A DNA stretch of 64,000 nt from Azophilus sp965214305 (GCA_965214305.1 OZ243949.1:1240001-1304000), one strand, 5' to 3'; counted from the first letter of the stretch, positions 43,858 to 53,117 are shown. A program made the numbers and translations. The notes: generated by a model not told the origin, from the letters alone.

Positions 43858-44871
43858 ATGAAGGTGCTTGTAACCGGTGCGGCAGGATTTATCGGGTCCT
43901 TTGTTGCCGCCCGTTTGGCCAAGCGCGGCGACTCGGTCATCGGCATCGACAATCTCAACAGCTATTACGATGTCGAATTGAAACGGGCACGCTTGGCGCG
44001 CTTGCGGGAACATCCGGGTTTTGCCTTCGAACGGGTGGATCTGGTGGATCGCGATGCACTGCGGGCTGTGTTCGAGAAGCATCGGCCCGAACGTCTGGTG
44101 CATTTGGCGGCCCAGGCCGGTGTGCGGTACTCCCTCGTCAATCCGCAAGCCTATGTGGCGGCGAACCTGACCGGTTTCGCCAATGTGCTGGAAGCGGCGC
44201 AACAGGCTCGGGTTGAGCACTTGGTGTATGCCTCATCGAGTTCGGTATACGGCGCCAATACACGCCTGCCCTTCTCCGAACACGACGGGGCGGCCCATCC
44301 CATATCTCTCTACGCCGCAACCAAGCGGTCAAATGAGTTAATGGCGCATGCCTACAGCCACCTCCACGGCCTGCCGACGACCGGGCTGCGCTATTTCACC
44401 GTTTATGGGCCCTGGGGCCGCCCGGACCAAGCGCTATTCAGCTTCACCCGCAAAATACTCGTCGGGGAACCCATTGACGTATACAACCGGGGAGAGCACA
44501 GCCGCGATTTCACCTATATTGATGACGCCGCCGAGGCGACCCTGCGCGCCCTTGATCGAGTAGCGAACGGGTCTGTGGATTGGCGCGGCGACAGCCCGGA
44601 TCCGGCGACCTCAACGGCACCCTGGCGGCTGTTCAACATTGGTGGCGGTGCGCCGGTGCAGCTCAACCGCTATATTGAACTCATTGAGCAATGCCTCGGC
44701 CGTAAAGCGACCAAGCGCCTGCTGCCCATGCAGCTGGGCGATGTGCTCGCTACCCGCGCCGATGCCTCGGAACTCGAACGGGAATTTGGCTTGCTGCCGC
44801 GCACCCCGATCGAGACGGGTGTACGCAACTTCGTATCCTGGTATTGCGACTATTACGGCGCGGGCTCCTAG
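43858..44871 (+). CDS. NAD-dependent epimerase, UDP-glucuronate 4-epimerase-like
   Basis: 337 residues of the extended SDR family. NAD loop VTGAAGFIGSFVAARL, the NLNSYYDVELKRARL segment, the Tyr-x3-Lys pair in SLYAATKRSNELMAHAY, and YGPWGRPDQALF are the pattern of UDP-glucuronate 4-epimerases (CapI/LpsL type). It likely makes UDP-galacturonate for surface polysaccharide. The gene starts directly after a hairpin element and ends in repeat family A (residues GAGS plus stop). Confidence 0.88.
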   Translation: MKVLVTGAAGFIGSFVAARLAKRGDSVIGIDNLNSYYDVELKRARLARLREHPGFAFERVDLVDRDALRAVFEKHRPERLVHLAAQAGVRYSLVNPQAYVAANLTGFANVLEAAQQARVEHLVYASSSSVYGANTRLPFSEHDGAAHPISLYAATKRSNELMAHAYSHLHGLPTTGLRYFTVYGPWGRPDQALFSFTRKILVGEPIDVYNRGEHSRDFTYIDDAAEATLRALDRVANGSVDWRGDSPDPATSTAPWRLFNIGGGAPVQLNRYIELIEQCLGRKATKRLLPMQLGDVLATRADASELEREFGLLPRTPIETGVRNFVSWYCDYYGAGS

Positions 44872-44879
44872 GCGCCTAG
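44860..44879. repeat. Family A fragment with CTAGGCGCCTAG palindrome between convergent stops
   Basis: A 12-bp perfect palindrome at 44868-44879 carries the TAG of the epimerase (44869-44871) on one strand and the TAG of the acyl-CoA dehydrogenase (44876-44878) on the other. The preceding GGCGCGGGCTCCTAG is a family A end. Confidence 0.75.
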
Positions 44880-46054
44880 CCCGCATCGGTGGCCCCGAAC
44901 AGTTCGCGGCCAATGAGCATCCGGCGGATCTCGCTGGTGCCAGCACCGATTTCATAGAGTTTGGCGTCGCGCAGCAGCCGCCCGGCCGGGTAGTCGTTGA
45001 TGTAGCCGTTGCCGCCGAGAGCCTGGATGGCTTCGCCGGCCATCCAAGTCGCCTTCTCCGCCGCATACAGGATGCAACCGGCGGCATCGAAGCGTGTGGT
45101 GCGTCCGGCGTCGCAGGCGGCGGCCACGGAATACACATAGGCGCGGCAGGCATTCATGGTTGTGTACATGTCCGCAACCTTGCCTTGCATGAGTTGGAAG
45201 GTGCCGATGGGCCGGCCAAACTGCTCGCGCTCCTGTATGTAGGGGAGCACAAGATCCATACAACTGCGCATGATGCCCAGGGGCCCGCCGGCCAGTACCA
45301 CGCGCTCGTAGTCGAGCCCACTCATAAGCACGGCGGCACCCCCGCCAACCTCGCCGAGCACTTGGGATTTCGGTACAACGCAATCTGCAAAGATGAGTTC
45401 GCAGGTGTCGGAGCCGCGCATGCCGAGCTTATCGAGTTTTTGCGCGGTGGAGAAACCCGCCATACCGCCTTCGATGAGGAATGCCGTTACGCCCTTGGGC
45501 CCGGCATCCGGGTTTACCGTGGCGTAGACGACCAGCACATCGGCGCCAGGGCCGTTGGTGATCCACATCTTGTTGCCATTGAGACGCCAGCAATCGCCGT
45601 CTTCCGTGGCGCGCAATCTCAGGCTCATGACATCGGAGCCGGCACTCGGCTCGCTCATGGCCAGCGCACCCAAATACTCGCCGGTGATTAGCTTGGGTAG
45701 ATACAGATCCTTTTGGTCGTCGGTGCCGAAACGCCGTATTTGGTTGACACAGAGGTTGGAGTGAGCACCGTAAGAAAGGCCGACGGCGGCGGAGGCGCGG
45801 CTGATTTCCTCCATGGCGATGCAGTGCGCCAAATAGCCCAGGCCGCTACCGCCATAGTGCTCTTCAACGGTGATGCCGAGCGCTCCCAGCTCGCCAAGCT
45901 TGGGCCACAGCGCCCGTGGAAACTCGTTGGAGGCATCGATTTCCGTGGCCTGGGGGGCGATTTCGGCGGTGGCGAAAGCGCGTACGCTGTCGCGCAGCAT
46001 GTCCAAGGTTTCGCCCAGCCCAAAATCGAAGTCCCAAGTGGCGGCAATACCCAT
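44876..46054 (-). CDS. Isovaleryl-CoA dehydrogenase
   Basis: 392 residues of the acyl-CoA dehydrogenase family. The catalytic Glu is Glu250 in GLDYERVVLAGGPLG, the position special to isovaleryl-CoA dehydrogenase, and the canonical C-terminal position is KLYEIGAGTSEIRR, where Gly replaces Glu. The flavin/substrate motif LAMSEPSAGSDV is also present. It oxidises isovaleryl-CoA in leucine breakdown, passing electrons to ETF. No other leucine-pathway gene is in the window. Confidence 0.9.
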   Translation of the reverse strand: MGIAATWDFDFGLGETLDMLRDSVRAFATAEIAPQATEIDASNEFPRALWPKLGELGALGITVEEHYGGSGLGYLAHCIAMEEISRASAAVGLSYGAHSNLCVNQIRRFGTDDQKDLYLPKLITGEYLGALAMSEPSAGSDVMSLRLRATEDGDCWRLNGNKMWITNGPGADVLVVYATVNPDAGPKGVTAFLIEGGMAGFSTAQKLDKLGMRGSDTCELIFADCVVPKSQVLGEVGGGAAVLMSGLDYERVVLAGGPLGIMRSCMDLVLPYIQEREQFGRPIGTFQLMQGKVADMYTTMNACRAYVYSVAAACDAGRTTRFDAAGCILYAAEKATWMAGEAIQALGGNGYINDYPAGRLLRDAKLYEIGAGTSEIRRMLIGRELFGATDAG

Positions 46055-46217
46055 AATCGTCTCCTTAGATTGGGTTCTAGGCCATGCCGCGGAACTCGTG
46101 CGGCACGGCGACTACAAACAACACAGCCAAGCAACAGGCCGCTTGCAGCCCGGAATTTTGCTGTGGGAAGCGGATCATTATAATGCCGTGTTTTTCGTCA
46201 GAGCGGGCTAACCGATA

Positions 46218-47156
46218 GTGAAGCTTTTTATTCGTTTGAACTTACTACTCTTGTTGATGTTGCCCGCCACCGGCACCGTCGCCGATACCGGTTCCAGTGG
46301 CGCAATGCGGGAGCGGCTCAAAGCCTTCGGGCAGCTTTGTCGCGGCGGAGAGCCCTGTTCCGCACAGAGTTCGGAGCCGGGGATGGCCGATGACGGCCCC
46401 CATTGGGAAACGCTCGATGCGGAGGCGGGCAGCGTTCAGCGTGTACAAAGCCGCTGGGTGGCCAGCGATATTAGCTGGCCGGAAACCGCCGCCAGCATCG
46501 CCATTGCTCCCGACAGATCGGCAGTCCTGCACTTCACCCACCTCGACCTAGCCAACGGGGAAAGGAGCCGCTACGGCTCTTGGCAAAATCATTGGGTGGT
46601 CTTCGGTATCGGGCAGCGGGAACAAGCTTTTGTTGCACGACAACCAACGGACGGGCGAAAAGTGCTGCGTCTCGGGCGGGGGGCCGGCGCATTCATCGCC
46701 CAGGCGTTGACAGACGGAGCCGCAGACAACCTGGTGGTCGAATTAGAGTACCGCAAACAGGGCCAAACCGCTTTTTCATTTCCGTTGCGGGGCGCGGCGC
46801 ATGCGCTGCATCAGATCGGCCTTGTCGATGCATCGGACGAGCAAGCCGCAGCAAGCGCCACGGCGGTGGACGCTTCGGTTGCGGCAACCGAAACGTCGGC
46901 ACCCCCCGCTACCCCGCGTTCGGGCGAAGCGATATACAACCGGTTCTGTTTCGCCTGCCATGCCACGGCCGTTGCCGCGGCCCCCCTGTTCGGCAGCCTC
47001 GAACAATGGCAACCGCGCATCGACAAGGGCCTGGATACACTGGTGGCGGCCTCTCTTGCCGGATTCGACGGCATGCCGCCCATGGGCACCTGTATGGACT
47101 GCACCGACAGCGAAATGCGCGACGCCATTCAATACATGATCGACAACGCACGCTGA
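46218..47156 (+). CDS. Exported protein with C-terminal cytochrome c5-like domain
   Basis: 312 residues from a GTG start. A signal peptide (NLLLLLMLPATGTVA) leads to an unassigned domain of about 200 residues. After an Ala/Thr linker (residues 205-232) the C-terminal part has one heme-binding site CFACH and the distal ligand region GMPPMGTCMDC, with the extra Cys pair as in cytochrome c5. It likely transfers electrons in the periplasm. It does not resemble a complete known oxidase subunit. Confidence 0.8.
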   Translation: MKLFIRLNLLLLLMLPATGTVADTGSSGAMRERLKAFGQLCRGGEPCSAQSSEPGMADDGPHWETLDAEAGSVQRVQSRWVASDISWPETAASIAIAPDRSAVLHFTHLDLANGERSRYGSWQNHWVVFGIGQREQAFVARQPTDGRKVLRLGRGAGAFIAQALTDGAADNLVVELEYRKQGQTAFSFPLRGAAHALHQIGLVDASDEQAAASATAVDASVAATETSAPPATPRSGEAIYNRFCFACHATAVAAAPLFGSLEQWQPRIDKGLDTLVAASLAGFDGMPPMGTCMDCTDSEMRDAIQYMIDNAR

Positions 47157-47164
47157 ATTTGGCG

Positions 47165-48703
47165 CTATTGTCCGACCATGGCCTCCCAATTCAGCGCCCG
47201 ATAGCTCAATGCTTCGGCGGCGTGGGCGGCGCTGATCGACTCGGCCCCATCCAAATCGGCGATGGTCATGGCCACCTTGATGAGCTTGTGAAAACTCCGC
47301 GCCGATAAGCGGTAGCGATCGATCGCCTGAGCCAGGATGGTTTGGGCAGCGCTGTTCAGCGGTGCCCGCTCCGCCGCCACGGGACCACCGAGATAGCCGT
47401 TCAGGCACTGTTGGCGCCGCAGTTGCCGGTCTCTCGCTTCCGCCACGGCAGCGGCCAAGGCTCGGGTATTGCTCGGCGCAGGCACCCGGCTGGCAAGCAA
47501 TTCCTTGGGTAGATTCGGCAACCAAAGTTGCATGTCGATGCGATCAAGCAGCGGCCCGGCGATGCGGGCTTGATAGGCCATAACCTGCCTGGGCTGACAG
47601 CGGCAGTGGCCCTGGGCGCAGACGCGCCCGGCGGGGCATGGATTCATGGCCGCGAGCAATTGAAATTTCGCCGGAAACTCAACCCGATAATTGGCCCGCG
47701 TGATGCTCGCCCGATGGGTTTCCAAGGGTTCGCGCAGCAGGTTGAGAACAGCCGGTTGAAAGTGCGGCATCTCGTCAAGAAACAACACGCCGTGGTGCGC
47801 CAGGGACACCTCTCCCGGGGTCGGCGTTAATCCGCCACCGACGATGGACGGCGCGGTCGCGGAATGATGCGGATCGCGGAACGGCACCTGGCTATAGATA
47901 TCGCGCATGAGGCCCGCGCTGGAGTAAACGGCGGCGACCTCCAATGCCTGAGATTCGGTGAGGCTGGGCAACAACTCGGCCAAACTGCGCGCCAACATCG
48001 TCTTGCCCGTGCCAGGCGGGCCCACCATCAGAAAGTGGTGGCCGCCGGAGGCGGCAACTTGCAGGGCCCGCTTCGCCGTTTCCTGGCCCTTGATAAAGCG
48101 CAAAACGTCTATCTGCCCCGCCTCGGCCGTCGGCGCGAGTCGGCGGGCAACGGGCTGTACGGTATCCGGACGGCGCACCAGTTCAACGACCTCGCCCAAA
48201 TCGCGGCAAGGTGCCATCACTTGCGTTTTCACCAGCTCGGCTTCGGGCCGGTTCGCTTCGGAAACGACGAGCACCCGTTCGCGGTTGTTCAACGCCAAGG
48301 CCGCCGGGAGCACGCCCCTTGTGTGGCGCAAGGCGCCATACAACCCCAATTCCGCCAAGAATTCGAAACGGGAGAGGTTTTCCGCGGGAACCTGATGGGA
48401 AGCGGCCAGCAGGCTGAGGGCAATGGCCAAATCGAAACGGGCACCCTGCTTGGCAAGGTCCGCCGGTGCCAAGTTCACCACCACACGGCCATCGGGAAAG
48501 GCAAAGCCGTTGTTCTCCAAGGCACTGCGCACTCGATCGCGGGCCTCGCGAACCGCCGCCTCCGGCAATCCGACCAACGTAAATCTGGGCAAACCCCCGC
48601 CGATATGGGTTTCCACGGTAACGCTTGGCGAAGCAATGCCCACCTGGGCGCGGCTGCGCACGGCGATACCCGCCCCCGATGCCGTTGCGGCGAGCGCGGC
48701 CAT
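47165..48703 (-). CDS. comM: ComM/YifB-family Mg-chelatase-like AAA ATPase
   Basis: About 512 residues from the ATG at 48703; an upstream in-frame ATG would give 527, but family members begin close to SRAQVGIASPSVTVETHI. Walker A is GPPGTGKTMLARSLAELLP and Walker B is VLFLDEMPHF. A zinc-like cluster CPAGRVCAQGHCRCQ lies further on. ComM is a hexameric helicase that promotes branch migration during natural transformation; the ancestral role is recombination repair. No competence genes are nearby. Confidence 0.9.
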   Translation of the reverse strand: MAALAATASGAGIAVRSRAQVGIASPSVTVETHIGGGLPRFTLVGLPEAAVREARDRVRSALENNGFAFPDGRVVVNLAPADLAKQGARFDLAIALSLLAASHQVPAENLSRFEFLAELGLYGALRHTRGVLPAALALNNRERVLVVSEANRPEAELVKTQVMAPCRDLGEVVELVRRPDTVQPVARRLAPTAEAGQIDVLRFIKGQETAKRALQVAASGGHHFLMVGPPGTGKTMLARSLAELLPSLTESQALEVAAVYSSAGLMRDIYSQVPFRDPHHSATAPSIVGGGLTPTPGEVSLAHHGVLFLDEMPHFQPAVLNLLREPLETHRASITRANYRVEFPAKFQLLAAMNPCPAGRVCAQGHCRCQPRQVMAYQARIAGPLLDRIDMQLWLPNLPKELLASRVPAPSNTRALAAAVAEARDRQLRRQQCLNGYLGGPVAAERAPLNSAAQTILAQAIDRYRLSARSFHKLIKVAMTIADLDGAESISAAHAAEALSYRALNWEAMVGQ

Positions 48704-48962
48704 ACCGTTCAATCGCCGCCGGCCACAAGCGGCTTGGCCGGCCTGCATACCTCAACAATTTTTTGCGGCCGACGCCAAAGCAAACAACAGCGCCGGATAC
48801 TTGGGAAAGCGTGGGCCTGCGGGGCTTCGAGCCATCGAAGCGCCCAAGGGTCGGGCTTCATGCGTCTTCAGTACCTACCGAGATGGCGTCATCCTATGGT
48901 GGCGGTCATGGCCGCCTCTAGTGCCGATTACCACCGTTTCGTGTGCGATATCGTCCCCATAA

Positions 48963-49001
48963 AGCACCAAGGAAGTGCAATTTGATGCATCAAAATAGTG
49001 C
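48963..49001 (+). promoter_or_regulatory. Tandem NtrC-like enhancer sites
   Basis: AGCACCAAGGAAGTGCA fits the NtrC pattern GCAC-N7-GTGC (48964-48978), and GCAT-N7-GTGC follows at 48987-49001. Their centres are 23 bp apart, close to two helical turns. They lie about 80-115 bp upstream of a sigma-54-like promoter. Confidence 0.6.
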
Positions 49002-49076
49002 GATCACTTTGGAGGGCACCTGGCCCATCAATACCATCAAGCCCTCAACCCCTTGAAAAATAATCCCTTTCCAAAC

Positions 49077-49091
49077 TGGCACGAATCCTGA
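49077..49091 (+). promoter_or_regulatory. Candidate sigma-54 promoter of the porin-glnK-amtB operon
   Basis: TGGCACGAATCCTGA matches the -24 box fully, but the -12 box has CTGA where TTGC is usual, so the fit is partial. The position, 57 bp before the porin ATG, and the upstream NtrC-like sites support it. The remainder of the gap 48704-49147 contains no supported gene. Confidence 0.55.
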
Positions 49092-49147
49092 ATTAGGAAA
49101 TAGCGACGAAATGACCAACCGGCATTTCCAACTTAAGGGGTTTTGAA

Positions 49148-49861
49148 ATGAAAAAATTGCTCATTGGGTTGCTCCTGTTCGGAACGGCATACGCAAGTGC
49201 CGCCGAGATTTCGGGCAACGTGGCCTATCTAAGCGACTATCGCTTCCGCGGCATCTCCCAGGGCGACCGGTCTCCGGCACTGCAAGGCGGCTTCGATCTG
49301 GAGCTCGACGGCGGCTTCTATTTGGGCACCTGGGCCTCGAACGTGGCTTCCTGGTCGGCCGGCACCATCGAACTCGACTGGTACGGTGGCTGGGCCACCG
49401 ACTTAACGGAGAATTCGAGCATTGATATCGGCATTCTCTACTACGGCTACCCGGAAGACGATGCGGACCCCGGCCTCGACTTCGTCGAGTTCTACGGCAG
49501 CTATGCATACGAGGACCTCAGCTTGGGGCTTGCCTTTTCACCCGATTACTTCGCCGAAACGGAGAGCTATTTCTACGTTTACGGCGACTATTCCTACCCG
49601 CTGGCGGAAAACCTGTCTCTCGACCTGCATGTGGGCTTGAACATCTTCAACGACAAGGAAGCCGGCGAACGGTTCGGCATCGGCAAGAAGGGCGACCCCA
49701 AAGACCAATACCTCGACTACTCCATTGGCTTGTCCACTTCGGCGATGGGTGTTGATTGGGGTCTGCAGTTGGTTGGCACCGACCTCAGCGACGCCGAGTG
49801 TCTCGACGGCTTTGAGGGCTGCGAAACCAGCGTGGTCGTTTCGGTATCGAAGAGCCTCTAG
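49148..49861 (+). CDS. TorF-family putative porin (Gcw_chp type)
   Basis: 237 residues with AAGGGG upstream. A signal peptide ends at ASAAE. The mature part is a repeated pattern of beta-hairpins rich in Tyr and Asp (SGNVAYLSDYRFRGISQGD at the start), and ends in an alternating strand VVVSVSKSL, consistent with an outer-membrane barrel. The family is conserved and often next to glnK-amtB, where it may pass small nitrogen compounds. It is the first gene of the nitrogen operon. Confidence 0.85.
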   Translation: MKKLLIGLLLFGTAYASAAEISGNVAYLSDYRFRGISQGDRSPALQGGFDLELDGGFYLGTWASNVASWSAGTIELDWYGGWATDLTENSSIDIGILYYGYPEDDADPGLDFVEFYGSYAYEDLSLGLAFSPDYFAETESYFYVYGDYSYPLAENLSLDLHVGLNIFNDKEAGERFGIGKKGDPKDQYLDYSIGLSTSAMGVDWGLQLVGTDLSDAECLDGFEGCETSVVVSVSKSL

Positions 49862-49872
49862 CCAAACGGGAA

Positions 49873-49888
49873 CCCCGCCCATGCGGGG
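49873..49888 (+). terminator. Small hairpin between porin and glnK
   Basis: CCCCGC-CCAT-GCGGGG, a 6-bp GC stem with a 4-base loop, followed by a GGCC-rich stretch and no T-run. It may lower read-through or stabilise the upstream mRNA rather than end transcription. Confidence 0.35.
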
Positions 49889-49943
49889 GGCCTCCGCCAC
49901 CCTCGGGGGCTCTGTATGAAAAAGGGTTACAAGGAGCTAAAAC

Positions 49944-50282
49944 ATGAAACTCATCACAGCCATCATTAAGCCGTTCAAGCTCGACGACGTTCGCGAAGCC
50001 CTCTCCGGCATCGGCGTACAGGGCATGACCGTCACGGAAGTCAAGGGGTTCGGGCGCCAAAAGGGCCACACTGAACTCTATCGCGGCGCCGAATATGTTG
50101 TCGATTTTCTACCAAAGGTGAAGGTCGAGGTGGCCGTTGACGACGGGACTCTTGAGCAGGTGCTTGAGGCGATCACCCAGTCGGCAAACACCGGCAAGGT
50201 CGGCGACGGCAAGATATTCGTCACGGCGCTTGAAGAGGTGGTGCGCATCCGCACCGGGGAAACGGGGCCGGAAGCGGTTTAA
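49944..50282 (+). CDS. glnK: PII nitrogen regulatory protein GlnK
   Basis: 112 residues. The T-loop has Tyr51 in ELYRGAEYVVDF, the uridylylation site. The start MKLITAIIKPFKLDDVREAL and the signature KIFVTALEEVVRIRTGE are standard. AAGGAG precedes the ATG. It binds 2-oxoglutarate and ATP/ADP and blocks AmtB when nitrogen is plentiful. It lies 74 bp upstream of amtB. Confidence 0.97.
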   Translation: MKLITAIIKPFKLDDVREALSGIGVQGMTVTEVKGFGRQKGHTELYRGAEYVVDFLPKVKVEVAVDDGTLEQVLEAITQSANTGKVGDGKIFVTALEEVVRIRTGETGPEAV

Positions 50283-50356
50283 AGCCGCCGCCGAGAGCCC
50301 ATCAAAATCACAGAAGCACGGGCCAAGCCGGCCCACCGCAAACCGGAGACAAGATT

Positions 50357-51601
50357 GTGGAAGATCTGATCCAAACCAACTACGCGCTCGACACCTTTTA
50401 TTTTCTGGTGATGGGTGTTCTCGTGATGTTCATGGCACCCGGTTTCGCCATGCTCGAAGCGGGCATGGTCCGGGCCAAAAACACCTCTGAAATACTGACC
50501 AAAAACGTGGCGCTTTTCGCCATCGCCTGCATCATGTACATGATCTGCGGGTATTACATCATGTATCCCGGAGACGCCGGTGGAGGCGTGATACCGATGC
50601 TCGGCTTCGGCATCGGCACAGAGAACTCGGTGGACGACGTCATTTCCTCCGGCGGCGACACCTACTACTCGGTGCGCTCCGATTACTTCTTCCAGGTGGT
50701 GTTCGTCGCAACCGCCATGTCCATCGTCTCGGGCGCGGTTGCGGAGCGCATGAAATTGTGGGCGTTCCTGATTTTCGCGGTGGTCATGACCGGCTTCATC
50801 TATCCCGTCCAAGGCTTCTGGAAGTGGGGCGGCGGCTTTCTGGATGCGGCGGGATTCAACGATTTCGCGGGCTCCGGCGTAGTACACCTGTGTGGCGCGA
50901 CAGCCGCTTTGGCCGGCGTTCTCCTGCTTGGGCCCCGCACGGGCAAGTATGGGTCGGATGGGCAGGTGAACGCCCTACCCGGCGCCAACATGCCACTCGC
51001 CACCCTCGGCATGTTCATCCTCTGGTTCGGCTGGTTCGGTTTCAACGGCGGCTCGGAACTGAAACTGAGCAACATTGACGAAGCCAACGCGGTTGCCGAA
51101 GTGTTCGTCAACACCAACATCGCCGCTTGCGGCGGCCTCATCGTGGCGCTGATTCTCGCTCGGATTCTGTTCGGCAAGGCCGACCTGACCATGGCCTTGA
51201 ACGGCGCACTGGCGGGTTTGGTATCGATTACAGCCGAGCCGCTCGCCGGAACGGTGTTGCAATCGGTGTTTGTCGGCGGTGTCGGCGGTGCCTTGGTGGT
51301 TGGCTCGATTGTGCTGCTCGACAAACTGCGCATCGACGACCCGGTGGGCGCCATCTCCGTACACGGCAGCGCGGGCGTCTGGGGTTTGCTGGCCGTGTGC
51401 ATCACTAACGCGGAGGCGACCCTCGGTGCCCAGTTGTTGGGCATTGTGGTGATCTTCGCTTGGACCTTCGTTGCCTCCCTGATCGTCTGGTACATACTCA
51501 AGGCCACCATGGGCATTCGCATCTCGCAAGAGGAAGAATACGAAGGCGCGGATCTCTCCGAAACCGGTATAGAGGCATACCCGGAATTCGTGAAGACCTA
51601 G
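50357..51601 (+). CDS. amtB: Ammonium transporter AmtB
   Basis: 414 residues from GTG with GGAGAC upstream; eleven membrane segments expected. The gating aromatic and pore region appear with the first pore His in GVVHLCGATAAL and the second in SVHGSAGVWGLL. The signature GFNGGSELKLSN lies between them. There is no obvious separate signal peptide, unlike E. coli AmtB. Conducts ammonia/ammonium into the cell; GlnK is the plug. Confidence 0.96.
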   Translation: MEDLIQTNYALDTFYFLVMGVLVMFMAPGFAMLEAGMVRAKNTSEILTKNVALFAIACIMYMICGYYIMYPGDAGGGVIPMLGFGIGTENSVDDVISSGGDTYYSVRSDYFFQVVFVATAMSIVSGAVAERMKLWAFLIFAVVMTGFIYPVQGFWKWGGGFLDAAGFNDFAGSGVVHLCGATAALAGVLLLGPRTGKYGSDGQVNALPGANMPLATLGMFILWFGWFGFNGGSELKLSNIDEANAVAEVFVNTNIAACGGLIVALILARILFGKADLTMALNGALAGLVSITAEPLAGTVLQSVFVGGVGGALVVGSIVLLDKLRIDDPVGAISVHGSAGVWGLLAVCITNAEATLGAQLLGIVVIFAWTFVASLIVWYILKATMGIRISQEEEYEGADLSETGIEAYPEFVKT

Positions 51602-51626
51602 GTCTGTTCAGCCCATTAGGGCTGGC

Positions 51627-51672
51627 GAAACGCCCCGGCGGGTCTCCCCTCCTCCCCCGGGGCGTTTCTTTT
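51627..51672 (+). terminator. Rho-independent terminator after amtB
   Basis: A 12-bp stem GAAACGCCCCGG / CCGGGGCGTTTC with a loop of about 16 bases, followed by TTTTG. It begins 26 bp after the amtB stop. Confidence 0.85.
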
Positions 51673-51732
51673 GTTGGCGTCACCTCGACGCAAACGGCTA
51701 ACATTGCCGAAAATCGCCAACACGGATGCGCC

Positions 51733-53088
51733 ATGCGCTATGTCAGCACCAGGGGGAAAACCGACAGCCTCAGCTTCCAAGATGCGGTATTGACCGGCCT
51801 CGCCCCCGATGGCGGCTTGCTGGTACCGGCGCAAATCCCCGACCTCTCGCAAGACCTTGATGCGCTTGGCGGCCTAAACTTCACCGCGCTGGCCAAGGCC
51901 GTCTTGTCCCGCTTCATCGACGACATTGCCATTGCCGACCTCAACGAGTTGGTTGATGCCGCCTACCATGCCTTTGCCGACCCGGAGGTTGTGCGCCTAG
52001 CCTACGCTGGCGAGATACCGGTCTTGGAACTCTTTCACGGCCCCACCCTGGCCTTCAAGGATGTGGCGCTGCAACTGCTCGGTCAGCTTTTCGGCTACAT
52101 CCTCAAAGCGCGCGGCCAGCGGCTGAACATCCTTGGCGCCACCAGCGGCGACACCGGCAGCGCGGCCATCGCCGGCGTCCGCGGGCGACCCGCCATCGAT
52201 ATCTTTGTTATGTATCCGCAGGGCCGCATCAGCGCGCTGCAAGAATTGCAGATGACGACGGTGCCCGACAACAACGTGCATTGCATGGCCGTGGAGGGCA
52301 GTTTCGATGACTGTCAGCGGCTCATGAAACAGCTATTCGGCGACCTCGACTTCAAAGCCCGTTACGCCCTCGGCTCAATCAACTCGGTGAATTGGGCGCG
52401 TGTATTGGCACAAATCGTTTATTACGGCTACGCCAGCCTAAAGCTGCCGGGGCCGGTGTCGTTTTGTGTGCCGACCGGCAATTTCGGCAATGTTTTTGCC
52501 GGCTATCTGGCCAAGCGCCTGGGGTTCCCCATTCACCGGCTGATCGTGGCCACCAACGAAAACGATATTCTGTCGGTTTTTTTTCGCACCGGTCTGTACC
52601 GGCGGGGCCAGGTACATTTCACCGTCTCGCCCTCCATGGACATTCAGGTGGCGAGCAATTTGGAGCGATTTCTTTATTACCACCTCGACGAGGATGCAGC
52701 CGCTCTGCAAGCCTTCATGAACCGATTCGAGGCAACCGGCGAAGCGCGCATCGAACCGCCCGGTGACGACACTTTTCTTGCCGCGGCGGTGGATACGCCG
52801 GATACCATGACGGCCATTCGCGAGCTCTACGAACAAACCGGTTACGTTGCCGACCCCCATACCGCCGTCGGGCTCGCCGCCGCCAGGCGGTTGGCGGTCG
52901 AGGGAACCGTTGCCTGCCTGGCCACCGCCCACGCCGCCAAGTTCCCCGATGCCGTGGACAAGGCCATCGGCAAGCCGGTGGCCCGGCACGCAACGCTGAC
53001 GGCGCTGCAAGACAAACCCAAGCACCGCACGGTAATACCCGCCGATCTTGAGGCCGTGCGCGCGCTGATTCGGGAGCGGGCTAGATAG
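51733..53088 (+). CDS. thrC: Threonine synthase
   Basis: 451 residues from the ATG at 51733 (MRYVSTRGKTDSLSFQDAV). The PLP Lys is in GPTLAFKDVALQLLG. The phosphate-binding GATSGDTGSAA and the long C-terminal half are as in the E. coli-type, long form. It converts O-phospho-homoserine to threonine. It is preceded by the amtB terminator and stands alone; thrA and thrB are not in the window. Confidence 0.95.
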   Translation: MRYVSTRGKTDSLSFQDAVLTGLAPDGGLLVPAQIPDLSQDLDALGGLNFTALAKAVLSRFIDDIAIADLNELVDAAYHAFADPEVVRLAYAGEIPVLELFHGPTLAFKDVALQLLGQLFGYILKARGQRLNILGATSGDTGSAAIAGVRGRPAIDIFVMYPQGRISALQELQMTTVPDNNVHCMAVEGSFDDCQRLMKQLFGDLDFKARYALGSINSVNWARVLAQIVYYGYASLKLPGPVSFCVPTGNFGNVFAGYLAKRLGFPIHRLIVATNENDILSVFFRTGLYRRGQVHFTVSPSMDIQVASNLERFLYYHLDEDAAALQAFMNRFEATGEARIEPPGDDTFLAAAVDTPDTMTAIRELYEQTGYVADPHTAVGLAAARRLAVEGTVACLATAHAAKFPDAVDKAIGKPVARHATLTALQDKPKHRTVIPADLEAVRALIRERAR

Positions 53089-53117
53089 TCCGTATACAAA
53101 CTAACGGGCAGTTCAGT

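Noticed and set aside
48780..48915. Open frame GLRGFEPSKRPRVGLHAS upstream of the nitrogen operon.
   Set aside because: It has no start signal and no family resemblance that I can defend; the area is better explained as intergenic.
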